From Amoebophrya sp. A120 (taxonomy: Eukaryota; Sar; Dinophyceae; Syndiniales; Amoebophryaceae): a DNA stretch of 64,000 bases. Both the position numbers and the translations under genes were made by a program. This document shows positions 53,034 through 64,000 of this stretch, in pieces. Under the pieces are notes generated by a model that was not told the origin of the DNA, ran no database searches, and worked only from the letters and a program-made list of their open reading frames with translations. Location: contig CAJINV010000003.1 in assembly GCA_905178155.1 (NCBI GenBank), positions 8,786,179 through 8,850,178 of the forward strand, given 5' to 3'. The stretch's first letter is position 1. Each line of letters starts with the position of its first letter.

Positions 53034-56000
53034 TTATGTTTGACTTGCTCTTCTAGCGCGCTCGCATAGTAGTTCTGAGTTTGTTCTTTCACACAACAAC
53101 TCCTGTTCTGCTTGTGTTTTGATGTTACTTTGCCACTGCCGTTCCAGACTTTGAAAAAAATCGTATTGCCTGCGTGCACTCTGAGGCAATTTCTTCTTGA
53201 AATCTTCCTTTGTATCGCGATTGCGATTCGTTTTCCGCTTGGGTTCAGAGTCGCGCTCCCCGGTAACTTTATCTGGCAAGTCTTGCCTGGTCCTCGACCT
53301 TGTTGTGGTGGTACTAGTCTCGTCCTGCAGTTTATTCTTATTTCTTCTGGCGGCCCTGTGCTCGCGTCTGCTTGACAGTTCCTCTAACGTTCGCGAATCC
53401 TGTTCCTCCTGCATATGGTCAAAATTCTCTTGTCGGATTGCGACTCGTGTGGGCCCGTGGCAGACCGCTTTGCCGGAGTTCTGACTTGTTGTCGCCCCTC
53501 CAGCAAAACCGGTGGATGAAGATGATGATGTTGGAGGGGGGTTTGTATTGCTTGCACTTGCAGTTGCTGTGTCGTTCTCGTTTCCATTATGATTATTCAT
53601 ATTTTTTCTTTTTGTCGTAGTGATCATCCCCGTGCTAATCTTTCGAAGGGGAGACGAGGAGTCCAGCTTCGGCCGCTGTCCGGGGCGGAGTTGCTGCGGT
53701 GGTATGTTGCTGTGGGCACAACGTGATCGAGATCCGCGGTTCTCGGTGGGAATGGCTCCTGTAGGTGTCCCGCAGAACTTCGGGCTGCAAAGATCCGGCG
53801 ACTCGTCCTCCGGAGCGAGAGCGCCTATCCTTGACCGTACCGCTGAAAAATGACGACTCGATCGATGCTCACCTTCTGGTCGCGGATCCTGCAGGACAGC
53901 CGGCGCACAGCGGGCTCGCAAGCTCGACTTTTGAGAGCCATGCGAAACGCGTCCACGCGCAATTTCCTCGAAACTGGCTGTGCGTGGCCGCGGCGATTCC
54001 GATTTCAACATATGTAATTGGTCAGCACTAAGAAGATCCACGACGTCCACCGCCCCCTCTCCATCTACTTCTTGATGTGATGGTGCTCTGTGCCGTTGGT
54101 CCGCTTGGCCGCGACTCCTGGGAAGCATTGTCAGAGGTTGATTGCTTTGCTGTGCCGTGACGTGGTCCTTTTTTTTACCGCCAGTATTTGTATTTGTATT
54201 TGTATTTGTTTTCCTTCTACTTTCGAGCTCCAGATCGACAGCGGCAGCAACGTGGTCGTCAAGAGCACGGCTTACAACATTCGAGCGATCGTCTTCGCGG
54301 CCGTGCTGGTAGTAGCAGTTGCGAGGACCACGATCAGTGAATGACGAAAATTCTTCACTAGCGAAAGGAGCGGGCCAGGCTCGCGGGCATGTAGTGGCAG
54401 TGGCACCTGCCAAAAGCGGCTCGTTCAGGTACTCGCCACGTCGTCCCCCCTGCTTGCGCAGTGCTGCAGTGCGGGACTGAGAGTGAGAATCAAGAGTCCA
54501 CTGAAAGGATGAAGCAGATGAGCAGGATGAAGAGGCTGGTGGAGCGGTGTCGTTTCTTCTGCTTGTGTCGATGATTCCAGACAGCAGCAGGTCCGGACTG
54601 CTGAACTTCGACGTCAATCCTGACGAAAGAATCGGCGATGGAAGGCTCATGTGATGCATGCCTTCGCAAAGTGCTGCTTCCGGGCGAGCCAGGTCCTCCT
54701 GGTCTTGGCTGGAGTGAACCGCGAAAAGCTCCCTGCTCGTCTTTCGGCCAGAAGAACAAGCAGTGCTGTAGTCACGGAGAGTCTGTGCGAGTTCCTGCTC
54801 CACAAAATGGAGATCGCGCACCTCGTGCGAGGCGGTCTGCAGCCTTCGCGGAACCACGACACTAGTGACGCCAGAAGTTGTAGCCACCGCGGTGCTGCAG
54901 TGGCAGGCTTGCTGCAAACCAACATCAGTAGACATGTTTTCCTCCTGCGCGGCGGGCGGAGGCGCATGCTGTAGGCGTTTCGTTGCATTTTTTCCGGCAA
55001 CAAAATAAATCTGTGGCGCTTTATTGCTGGAGGTCCGAGGACAACTCGAAGGCTGCTCATGGGTTTGCGGGCCTGACCCACGACGAGGACCGCTTGATGC
55101 GACTTGCGTGTCTGTGTACGAGTACGGGGAGACCGCTCTTTCTTTTTTACAACTTGTCGAGGATTCGACAAACGAACCAGTGCAGCTGGCCTCAGGATCA
55201 CGACGATCATGATTGCAGTCATCTACTAGTACGACCTCATCAATGTCTGCTTCTTGAAATAGGTCGTCCTTTTTCCTCTTTTGCGCCGTCCCTGCGTCTG
55301 GAGTCCGTACTTTCCCAACATCAAACCGTCTTTCGGCATCAAAACCAGCGATCGACCCGGGCGCATTTCGGCCGCTGCGTCCCGTGGTGGTCAAAGGACT
55401 GCAATGCGTCGCTTTGGCGATGGCAGCAGGCTGAACACCTCTAGGGTAGCCTCCGTTTCTTTTCTCATCCCGATCTTCCCCGTGAGGAGGCGGCCCGTTC
55501 GTGGCGGTATCACTTAGTTCCGAGACCCCGACCCGGACCCGCTCATCTACTCCCTCGTCCTCCATATTCTCCGCAGCTGTCCTTGCCATCATCTTTGCTT
55601 GCAACCCAGCAGACCCACGCGACTGCGTTCCTCTTCCTGCAGGTACTTGTAATATTCCATTACCTTCATGATCAAGCTCGTCTCGTGTTTTTTCCTCAAA
55701 CAGACGCTCGAGCAGGTTCGCGCTTCCCGCCACCTTTGCCTTTCCTCGCTGACGCTTCTCTTTCTGCACATGACCAGAGATGGTATCACGCGCCAATGCA
55801 TCCTGTGCAAAAGTATCTGCATCATCGTAGTCAATTCGCAGTCGTACAAAAAATTGCGATCTTTATCTACCTGCCAAACACAAACCAGCGGTCGTCTACG
55901 TCTATACCTAAATACGAGTAACAGGCTCTGTTATCGTTTTCTTCTTGAGCGATGAAAAGCAAAACAATAAAAGCTGTAGTACTATTGGCATTACAGTTAC

Positions 56001-59000
56001 TAGTTGCGCGATGCAGGAGCTTTTGCAATGCATACAACACGAGGGCTTCCTCGGACTGTCCCTTAGCCAGAAACGTCGCCTGGACTTCCTCTCCTTGATT
56101 CGGTGTCACACGTCTGCAGCTCGAAAGTCCGACTGTCGCTCCTGCGGCTGCGAGCTGCTTCTGGCTCACCACAACACTGCAGCTTTTCCTCGTTTGCTCT
56201 GTGCGGCCCCGCCTTCTGTTGAACAGGTCATCTGCTTCTTCTTTCGCCCCTATTGCCCCCGCATCGGATGTTTCATTATTGTTCTTAGCCTGCGGAAAAA
56301 AGCCAGAATTTTTCACGACGACGTTGCCGCCAAGTAGACTCTGACTTGCATGTCCTCGGGCGGAATCACCGCAACCACGAGCTGCTTGCGTTTCCGTTGC
56401 ACCGTTTCCATCTCCAGTGTGCGGCATACCAGAAGAGGGAACAGATCCGAAGGCCATAAGCTGGCTCTGGGTACGACAGGGACTGTAATCTATCGGCGAT
56501 GGCTCGAGATCACTGCACACGGAGGAGGCAGTGGAAGTCGAGCTCGCGCCCTTGATTGAAATCGTGCTGGGGAATGGGTGCGGAGATCCACCGTCGTCTT
56601 CTGCCGTGCTAGGTAGAACCTCGAGCTCTGTCTCTGCGTCAAAAAAGTCCTGATCCACAGTTATAAAGTGTCTGGTCTTGGCTCCGCAGGGACCGTAGTC
56701 GTTTTTCCTAATGTGAGAGTGAGTCTTAGTCTTTGCTTTTGTGTTGTAGTAGTTCTGGGTACGTTCTTCTTCGCACGATGTCAACGAGAACGGAGCAGGG
56801 GCAAGTGTTCCTTGTGGAAGATCTTCACCCGTTCTTTCAGCAGCACACACGTCACGGTCAACACCGCTTCTAGCACTAGAAGCCAGGGGCTTCGCGCACC
56901 AGTTTTCTTGGAAAGGCGCTCGGTAGCGTGCTGGCATCCTCGCTCTCGCAGAAGTGTCGCTTGCAATATTGAAACGCTGCTCGCTTTTGTAGTTTTGCTT
57001 TCGACCGCAAGCGGTTGTGCCTCCCACCATTTTCCCCGCGCGATGAGAGCGAGCGGATCGGGATCCACAAGACTTCACAGCGAGCGCAGTTGTTGGTGCT
57101 GGCTGACAAGACCACTGAGGAGCTTCTCCATTGCACTCGTCTTTTGCCTTTTTCTTCCTCAGGCAAAAGCTATCAAGTTCAAAATGATCATCGCTCCTCG
57201 CACGCCGGTGACGAGCTCGTTGTCTTCGTCCTTCCCTGAATTCATTTCCCATCGCTCCTTGAACAACGCCAACGAGCTCGCGTCTCATCTTCTGCCTGAT
57301 CACCGCACTCCCGCCGCGCGGCTGGCCCAATTTTGCAATCCGTGGCGGATAAACGATCTTCGAAGGACGCTCCTGCAACGCCTTCGCCTGTGCACCAGTA
57401 GTAGAAGAAGAAATCAGATTGATCATGATCTGTTTGCCCTGTGATTGCGCGGCTTCACCCTGGCCTGCTTCTGAAGGCCGCGTTTTATTAGAACCAATGG
57501 ATGACTCTGTCGCTTTCGTGTCTTGGTACTGCAGCGCGGAGGCGAGCACTGTTTCGCTTTCGGTTTCGCCCGCTCGGCTTTGCGGCATGAAAGTGAACGA
57601 TGACGCAGGCGCGCGTTGGATATGGATTGCTGGAGATATTACACCTCCAAGAAGTCCCTCCTCGTTCATATTCTTCTTTGCCTTGTTCAGGACAGTTCGT
57701 ATTCGATAGCTTTTGGGAATTTCCCTCTGCAGGCAGTTCCCTGCAGCTGGCATTGACGAAGCGGAAAAGGCCGCCCCTGGCGGTGGTATTGAGTCGCGGG
57801 CGTCCTCCCTGGTTTGAAGACGCCGCGCTTCAGTTCGGATAGCAATAGGCACTGTTTCACCAATATGACATGTGTGTTGTAGAGACCCGCTCCCACACGA
57901 TGTTTCTGAATTTTTCGGCTCGCAACTTGCCTGGTAACTTTCTTCACTTCCGCCCCCACCCGCCAGGAGCAGCTGACGGATACAGTACTCCCGCGCCTCG
58001 TGCAAGTCCTGCTCGCAACTGGTCGCAGTGACCGAGAGAGTCCTCTTCGCAGGCACTATATTTGACTCTCGCTGCCACGATTGGAGATGCATTTCATCTG
58101 AAAGTTCCTGCAATATTTGGAGCACGGGTCGGGTGAAGGTCACGCCGTGTTGCTCTTCGTTTTGCAAGACAGATACGGTCGTGCTTGCAGCGCTTAGAGG
58201 AAATAAGTGCTGAGGTGGAACGTGAATAGAGGTTGCAGGATCATGAAGATGATGACTGCCGTCTTCGTTTCCTCTTGGAATGTCAGCGGCCCCGGTGTGC
58301 CGGCTGTGAATTATCGGTCCAGGGACGCCGATGTCGCACGATGTTCTGCCCTCTTGCCCATTAATAACCAGGTCGATCTTCTCGTCATATTCCACAATCT
58401 GCTTGTGAATTGATGGCGCACGAGGCATCGTGGCAGAAGTATCTTCACGATTACGACAATCATCAGGACCCGGCACAGAAATTAGATTCATTGTACGAAG
58501 TTCATGTTGATTTTGGGCAATAATCTTCGAGTGGCCGCCCTCGCCCCCTCCGCCACAACTCTTCCCCGTTTTAACGGCTGCATGGGGTGCCTCACGGCGC
58601 GAGGGCGAGCCGCCCGCGGTGGCCCTTTTGCTTCTGGCGCCCGCGGCGTGTGACCCTCCAGTTCCCCGCACCCAGCGGCCCTGCGATATTCCGTTAGCTG
58701 GTGAACAACCTGCACGCGGCGCGGCCATCGGAACGGTGCCGCCGTTCCTCTTCGTGGCATTTTTCGACTTGCGCTTTTCCGCAAATCGCGGTCGAACGGT
58801 GCGCCCTGGAAGGAGTTGTGTCTTTTTCTGAGCGTAGCGTAGTAAGCGCGGCTGCGGGTTGTAGAGCCTGTTGTTTATATCTCGACAGGCTTGCCCAAAC
58901 TGTGCCGAAATTTCTTGCAGCTCCTGCAACTCCCCCCGAATCGCCTGCGTGACCCTATCAGACATCATGATGTCTTTGCGGTCATTGCTTTTGTTTTTCC

Positions 59001-59088
59001 GCAGGAACGCCTCTACCGGTGCAGATGCGGCGGCTCTTGATGCAGGAGGGGGCGCAGGTCTGTTCTTATCTGTATTTTTTATTTTCAA
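53034..59088 (-). CDS. Very large, mostly disordered protein of unknown function (two exons)
   Basis: Exon 1 runs from 59088 to about 56034 and exon 2 from about 55793 to 53034, giving roughly 1,930-1,960 residues. The join keeps frame and reads EEALVLYALARDTISGHVQ. ATGCATTG stands at both intron edges. The protein is rich in Ser, Arg, Thr and charged residues. It has a short coiled-coil-like segment near residues 35-90 (VTQAIRGELQELQEISAQFG...), a second helical part after the join, an Asn-Thr repeat (NTNTNTNTNTGGKKK) near residue 1,550, and a basic C-terminus ending in repeats of ELLCER. No enzyme or binding motif is visible. Such composition suits a scaffold or nuclear protein, but that is speculation. 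The first Met is tentative because upstream exons are possible. Confidence 0.6.
55802..56033 (-). other. Intron with GCAAAA-type termini and an 8-bp direct repeat
   Basis: One intron end carries TCCTGTGCAAAAGTATCTGC, the terminus of the family seen at 31614 and 25450. The other carries GCAAAAGCTCCTGCATCGCG. CAATGCAT (plus strand) flanks both sides at 55794-55801 and 56026-56033. No GT-AG pair preserves the frame. Confidence 0.6.
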
Positions 59089-59622
59089 GAAAAATTATAT
59101 GCAAGTGCTACTTGTAATGCAAGACAACGACCTCGCTCTTGAGAAAACGCGAGAGAAGCCGGCTACTTTTGTACCAGATGCGTGCTGCCCAGGTATTAAC
59201 ACTTCTATGTCTGATCTCATCTGTTACTGTTGCACTGTTGCTTTCGGAATACCTGTGTTGTAATGCGAATAAAGCTACTGCATGATGGTCTAGTAGCCCG
59301 TCCAGCCTTGTTACAGAGTATCGATACTCGAAAATGCACGATGATCCAATGAAATTTGGATTGCAAATCAAGCAAACGAGCTTTGCATGTTCCTGGTGCT
59401 GCTGCTGTTCATGCCGCGAGACCAGCGAATATTGTCACCGGGCCGGAGGTAGACCCGTTCGCGACCTTTCAACATGATCTTACATACATACGTATATATG
59501 ATTAAAACCAGAAAAAAAAGCTGCTAGTATTCCCTGAGGCAGCGATTTGTATTTGCTAAAGTTTTTTCTGTTCTCCAAGTCAAATTGGAGGCCGAAGCTG
59601 AAGTGGCTCCTTGCGGGGTTCA

Positions 59623-60080
59623 CTATTCAAATATGTATATACAGCGTATGCTGCAGCTGCCGCTCCTGCGTCGTGGAGAACCAGCAACAGTATTCGACCC
59701 GAGTGAGCCCTTCAGCGGCAACATTCTTCCACCTGCCTTCAACATCATCTTTCGAAGTTCGTCGAAGGGAACACACCCATCGCGAACGGCTAGGCTGCTA
59801 ATGCTGTCGAAGGCCGACCGCCACTCTTCTGCTTCGCTGCGGCTTCTCGTTGCGGCAGAGGGCCGTCCCGCAGCACTTGCTCCATTTATCATCCGATGAT
59901 AATTGTGATTGTCGGAGAGCTCCCGCGCCAGCATGTTGTTGTTCGGACGTGGTCGAGCGGTCACCCATACATCCCACAGACCTCCCAGAAATGCACCAGC
60001 CGAAGCAAGATTGACCTTCTCGCACAGTAGACGTCCCTGTCTTGCCGACAACGAAGAGAGGCAGTAAAAAGAAGTAGTTC
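59623..60080 (-). CDS. Exon of an unrecognised gene (partial)
   Basis: After a good acceptor (TTGTATTGCAG) the frame runs 59623-60080 on the minus strand to a stop. It includes LLCEKVNLASAGAFLGGLWD and, later, EEWRSAFDSISSLAVRDGCV-PFDELRKMML. The latter has the helix-loop-helix rhythm of an EF-hand but lacks most of the calcium-binding acidic positions. The exon may splice into the 59088 gene or be the end of another gene. The 5' exons were not found in the GC-rich tract upstream. Confidence 0.45.
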
Positions 60081-60249
60081 CTGCAATACAATCAAACTGA
60101 CGGGTTGCGAGGAGTGAGAAATCTCATTCGTACAGTGCTAGCGCATGATACTGGAACCCGTGTGGACTCAATTTGATGCTGCATAAGTTTGTATATAGTT
60201 CTTGATTCTCGATACAAATCTTCTCTTTTTATAATGGATTTTGCTTCTC

Positions 60250-60570
60250 CTGTGGCAAGCTTCAAGGAAAATCTCGGAGAATCTCCTTGGCCCAAGGAGA
60301 TTCTCCTGGACCCCCAGGAGAATCTCCTCCCTCCCCTCCTCCTCTCTCCTTTTTTTCCATTTTTTTCTTCTTTCTTTTTTTTTCTTTTCTTTCTTTTTCC
60401 TTCATTTGCTTCCTTTTCCATCATTTGCTTCCTTTTCCTTCATTTCCTTCTATTTCCTTCACTTCCTCCCGCTGTCTCGCTCCCCTTCTCCCAAGGAGAA
60501 TCTCCTTGGCAAGGAGATTCTCCCCGAACGTGGGAGAATCTCCTTGCCAAGGAGATTCTCATAGCCCGCC
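60250..60570. repeat. GGAGAATCTCC inverted motifs, left cluster
   Basis: GGAGAATCTCCTTGGCAAGG and variants occur at about 60275-60330 and 60497-60560, separated by a pyrimidine-rich CTTTCTTTTT/CATTTGCTTCC tract. Many copies are self-complementary. Similar copies reappear at 63540-63595. Confidence 0.8.
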
Positions 60571-60599
60571 AGAAAACCACAAAAGCAGAACTTATCGCC

Positions 60600-61500
60600 C
60601 TTGGACGCCCGGGCGCAGTGCAATGCCAGGGGCGAGGCGCCCTCTGCGGCCCAAGCCGCACCTTCAAGGGCGGGCGCACTGCCCTATGCGGCCCGACGCA
60701 GACGCAAGCTCAAGGGCGCAAGGCCCTACGAAGCCTTTCCCGGGCGCCCTGCCGACTATGGCGCCGCGCTCGAGGGCGGTTTGCCCCATGCAACCTCACA
60801 TCAACATCAAGTGCACTGCCCTATAAAGCCCGAAGAACGGCCGCAATTTCACGGCCATTTTGCGCGATGTGGCCGGTGCTGGGTCGCAACGAAAAGCAAG
60901 TCGTCCCTCGACCGCTTTACCGGCAACTCGCCTCTCAGCCGTTCGCACCACAGCGCATCAGAGGCAGATCACCCCGCACCCGCTCCGAAGCGACCTCAAA
61001 GGCAAACCACCCCCACGACCAACTAGAATCGACCTCAAACGAAACACAAATCGCGCCAGGCAAGTCGCACAACAAAAGCTCAACCCCAACCAAGGGCCAG
61101 GCGCCCGGCAGCCGCTCAGGCGCTGCATGCTTGCGCGCAATTTGAAAGGGAGGCCACCCCTCAGCAACTCCAGCGTGATTGCAAGAGCAGCGCGCCCCGG
61201 GCTGTTCATCTGGCGCGATTTCAAGGGCGCCCCGCCAAATCGGGCCCTTTTTAACGGCCGGAACAGCAGGCCCTGCAACTTGCGGCGACCGGCACCCCAG
61301 CCACACACTGAGATGGTGACTCGGCAGCAAACCCGTGGACCCACGACCCGGGGTAGCCCGAGTACAGCACTCCAAATGCCCACACCCAAGAAGCAAAAAC
61401 GCGCCCCCGTGGAAAGAATTTTCGCCGGCCAGCCGCGAGCGAACGCGTATGGCCCTCGGCGTAGGGCAACGAAGAAGAAGGGCACGCCCGCGGCAGGCGC
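60600..61500. other. GC-rich tract without recognised genes
   Basis: Frames stay open in several phases on both strands because stop codons are rare in GC-rich DNA. Short motifs such as GGGCGC, GCACTGCCCTAT and CAAGGGCG recur. None of the translations carries a family motif, and I do not call a gene. Confidence 0.6.
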
Positions 61501-62960
61501 GCGAAAAAAATTGTGTCGGCCACCCGTGCAAGAAACTAGAAGGGCGCCAGGTCAAAGCAGTGCAGTGAAGCGGAGGACGGCGCGCGCGCAGGCGCGCGCC
61601 AAAAAAATATTTGTCGGTCGCCCGTGCGAGATAGAAACTGCAGGGGTGCCGGCGCGAAGCAGCGAAGGATGGAGCAGTGCGCGCCGCGCGCGAGCCAACT
61701 TTTTGTCAGTCAGCCGCCCGCGCAAGAAACGGCGAGGGCGTTGGCGCGAGGCAGTGCAGGTTGGAGCGCGCGCAGCGCGCGCGCGAGAGAAAATTTTTGC
61801 CGGCCAGCCGTGCAAGGTAGAAACCGCCAGGGCGTTGGCGCGAAGCAACAAAGTATGACGCGCGCGCAGCGCGCGCGGGAAAAAAAAATTTTATGGTCGC
61901 TCGTCCAAAATAGAAACCGCCAGGGCATTGGTGCGAAGCAACGAAGGAAGGGGCGCGCGCAGCGCGCGCTGCAAACAAAAATTTTTTTGGCCGCCCGCGC
62001 AAAATAGAAGCCGCCGGACCGTTGGCGCGAAACAGTGGCGGACGAAGCGCGCGCAGGGCAGCGCGTGCGCGAGAAAAATTTTTGTCGGGTATCCGTGCAA
62101 GATAGAAACTGCGCGAGCGCTGGCACGACGAGTCGAAGGATGCAGCGCGCGCAGCGCGCGCCCGAAAAATTTTTTTGTCCGCCACCCGCGCAAGAAAGTA
62201 CAAGGTCACTGGCGCGGCGCAACGAAAAATGGCGCGCGCGCAGCGCGCGCGATTTTTTTCTGACCACCCGTGTGAGAATAAAACTGCAAGGGCGCTGGCG
62301 CGAAGCAACAAGGGATGGGGCACACGCACCGCGCGCGCGAAAAAAATTTTTGTCGGGCCCCCGTGCAAGAAACTGCAGGGGTGAAGGTGTGGCGCGCACG
62401 CAAAAAAATTTTGTGTGGCACCCACGCAGGAAACAAACTGCAAGGCCGCTGACGCGAAGCAGAGAAGGGTGCGGCGTGTGTGCGAAAGATTTCTGTCGGG
62501 TACCCGTTCAGGCAACTGCAAGGGCGCTGGCGCGAAGCAGCGAAGGGTGGAGCGCGCGCCGCGCGCGCGAAAGAAATTTTTTTTTGTCGGCCGGCCGCCC
62601 ATGCAAGAATGAAAGCGCAAGGGCCTCGGCGCGGCGCAACGCAGTGTGGAACGCGCGCGGCACGCGCGCGACTAAAATTTTTGCCGTGCGCACGTGAAAA
62701 AAAGCGCAAAGCCGTCGGCGCGAAACAACGACGAGGAACGGAGCACGTGCTGCGCGCGGGCGGAGGCAATTTTGAAGGTCCGCGAACGAAGGCGCAGGGC
62801 CGTCGGTGCGAAGCAACGACGGGCAGAGCGTGAGCGGGTGCGGCGCGCGCGCGAAATAAAAAAAGCCGTTGCGACCGCGACGGTGCAGGAATTTGAAGCG
62901 CAGCGCCGTCGGCGCAAAGAAAGAGGGGACGCAGCGCGCGCTGCTCGTGTGCGGAGCAAG
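61500..62960. repeat. Degenerate tandem array, about 16 units of 70-100 bp
   Basis: Each unit contains GCGCGCAGCGCGCGC, an A-run then T-run (AAAAATTTTT), a GTCGG...CCGTGCAAGA segment, GAAACTGCAAGGGCGCTGG and GCGCGAAGCAACGAAGGATG. Approximate positions of the last element are 61659, 61752, 61838, 61933, 62026, 62119, 62212, 62298, 62530, 62628, 62718, 62805 and 62908. The long frames here in every phase follow from the repeat and are not genes. Confidence 0.88.
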
Positions 62961-64000
62961 GTCTTTGCTCTGCAAGGCCCGGGACTACATGCGAGTAGAA
63001 AAAGCCGGCTCTTGCTGTCGGCCATGCAAACCGCACAGCCGAACCGGCTACAAAGGGACCCACAGGCAGGGGCACGCGCGCAACGCGAAAAGTTCTTTGC
63101 TTTTTTGCTAACCATTGGCGACTGGGTCGCGCGCAAAAGTAGAAGCTGTCGAGTTCTGTTCAGTTTCAAAGACGCAAACACCGAACAAAAGAAATGCCGC
63201 CAGCACCGCGCAGCCGGGAGCCAATCAAGAGGAGAGCTGCTGCGCGCCTGCGCGCGTTTTGTATGTAAGGACGGAGCGAAGCCTGGGCTGATGCTGCAGC
63301 AAGGCTGGCGCCACACGGGCGGGGCAGGCGGGCGAAGGGCAGGACCAAAAAGTCTTCCGCCCCCGGTGCGCAGGCGGGCCGGGGGCTCTTGGTGGCAACG
63401 GTCAGCGCGCACGTAGTTTGGCCCACGCTCATCCCTTCATCTTGCACGGGCGCCAGCGCTCGTCTTGGTCTACTATTTCTTTCTATGCTAATATGAGCAT
63501 GAAGCTCGACGCCAGTTCATAATCTAAATTTTATGGGGGGGAATCTCCTTGAGGGAGAATCTCCTTAGGCCGTCGGTAGAATTTCCTTGAGATTTTTTTT
63601 TTTCCAACATACAACTCTTGAAATTGAAAATAAATCTAGAAAGCGACCGGTGTCATGTGGCCTTGAGGAAAATGGAAACTACACATCTCTCGATCTCACC
63701 CTTCGATAATTATATCGCTCGGCGGGTAGATGGATGGTACTACATGTAGACGCTGTCTAAACCTAAAACGTGACGGCGACGAACCAAATAAACTCAAACT
63801 AACTGCCCCTCCCAGTCTTGCGCTCGGACTCGGTCTGTCTTACTCCCAGCACGAAGACGAAATAAAACTCGCACAAACAACATGAATACTTAATGATTCT
63901 TCTGGACCCACCTCACCCTTTGCATTTGCTTTCGATGTCGCTCCTCGTGCTATAATATTACAGGGCCTCCACCTACCACCATGCAAAAATAGAAGTGTGT
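62961..64000. other. End of GC-rich tract, then AT-richer flank without a gene
   Basis: The GC-rich composition continues to about 63415. Two or three GGAGAATCTCC motifs lie at 63540-63595, mirroring those at 60.3-60.5 kb. From 63600 to the window edge the sequence is ordinary mixed composition with no coding signal that I can support. Confidence 0.5.

Noticed and set aside
60189-63447. Frames up to 330 codons on both strands
   Set aside because: They follow from GC-rich composition and the tandem array. No frame has a family motif and all phases are equally open.

Overview
The window looks like nuclear DNA of a eukaryote, most likely an alveolate close to the parasitic dinoflagellates (Amoeboph­rya/Syndiniales-like). 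That placement is inferred from three things. Genes are cut into many exons. Every gene I can recognise lies on the minus strand, one after another. Many introns are short transposon-like elements with terminal inverted repeats and about 5-bp target duplications instead of GT-AG ends. Ciliary (CFAP65), soluble adenylyl cyclase and Dot1-type genes fit a flagellated protist. No prokaryotic operon signals are seen.

Layout, right to left (the direction of transcription). A GC-rich, low-complexity tract (60.2-63.6 kb) contains a tandem array of roughly 90-bp units. A short unrecognised exon (59.6-60.1 kb) precedes a two-exon gene for a disordered protein of about 1,960 residues (53.0-59.1 kb). A few possible exons lie at 51.5-52.8 kb. 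A gene of some twenty exons for the axonemal central-apparatus protein CFAP65 follows (37.1-51.5 kb). Two small unrecognised genes (36.1-37.0 and 35.3-35.8 kb) come next. GMP synthase (19.5-35.0 kb) is spread over about 15.5 kb, including an 8.8-kb intron with palindromic satellite-like arrays and loose copies of the intron-type elements. An intergenic tract with a GC-rich repeat cluster (18.1-19.5 kb) precedes an intronless Dot1-like histone methyltransferase (16.2-18.1 kb). After the 3' end of an unrecognised gene (about 14.0-14.3 kb) comes a 1,692-residue PH-domain plus soluble-adenylyl-cyclase protein in eight exons (4.0-13.9 kb), one intron of which (3.06 kb) is filled with tandem repeats. 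Then come a probable membrane-protein gene (2.0-3.2 kb) and nuclear transport factor 2 (0.8-1.9 kb).

The main result is the set of intron-forming elements. Cutting out an interval that starts TAT and ends ATA, plus one copy of the flanking repeat, restores the reading frame. The restored residues match the protein family in NTF2, adenylyl cyclase and GMP synthase, while no GT-AG pair does so at those sites. Different elements have different inverted repeats, so several families are present. At least one copy (26243-26521) sits inside a larger intron with a perfect 5-bp target duplication, showing that these sequences insert as units.

The genes do not form a pathway. They are housekeeping (GMP synthase, NTF2), chromatin (Dot1-like), signalling (adenylyl cyclase) and ciliary (CFAP65) genes sharing one transcriptional direction. 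Exon ends given without a stated match are estimates by eye.
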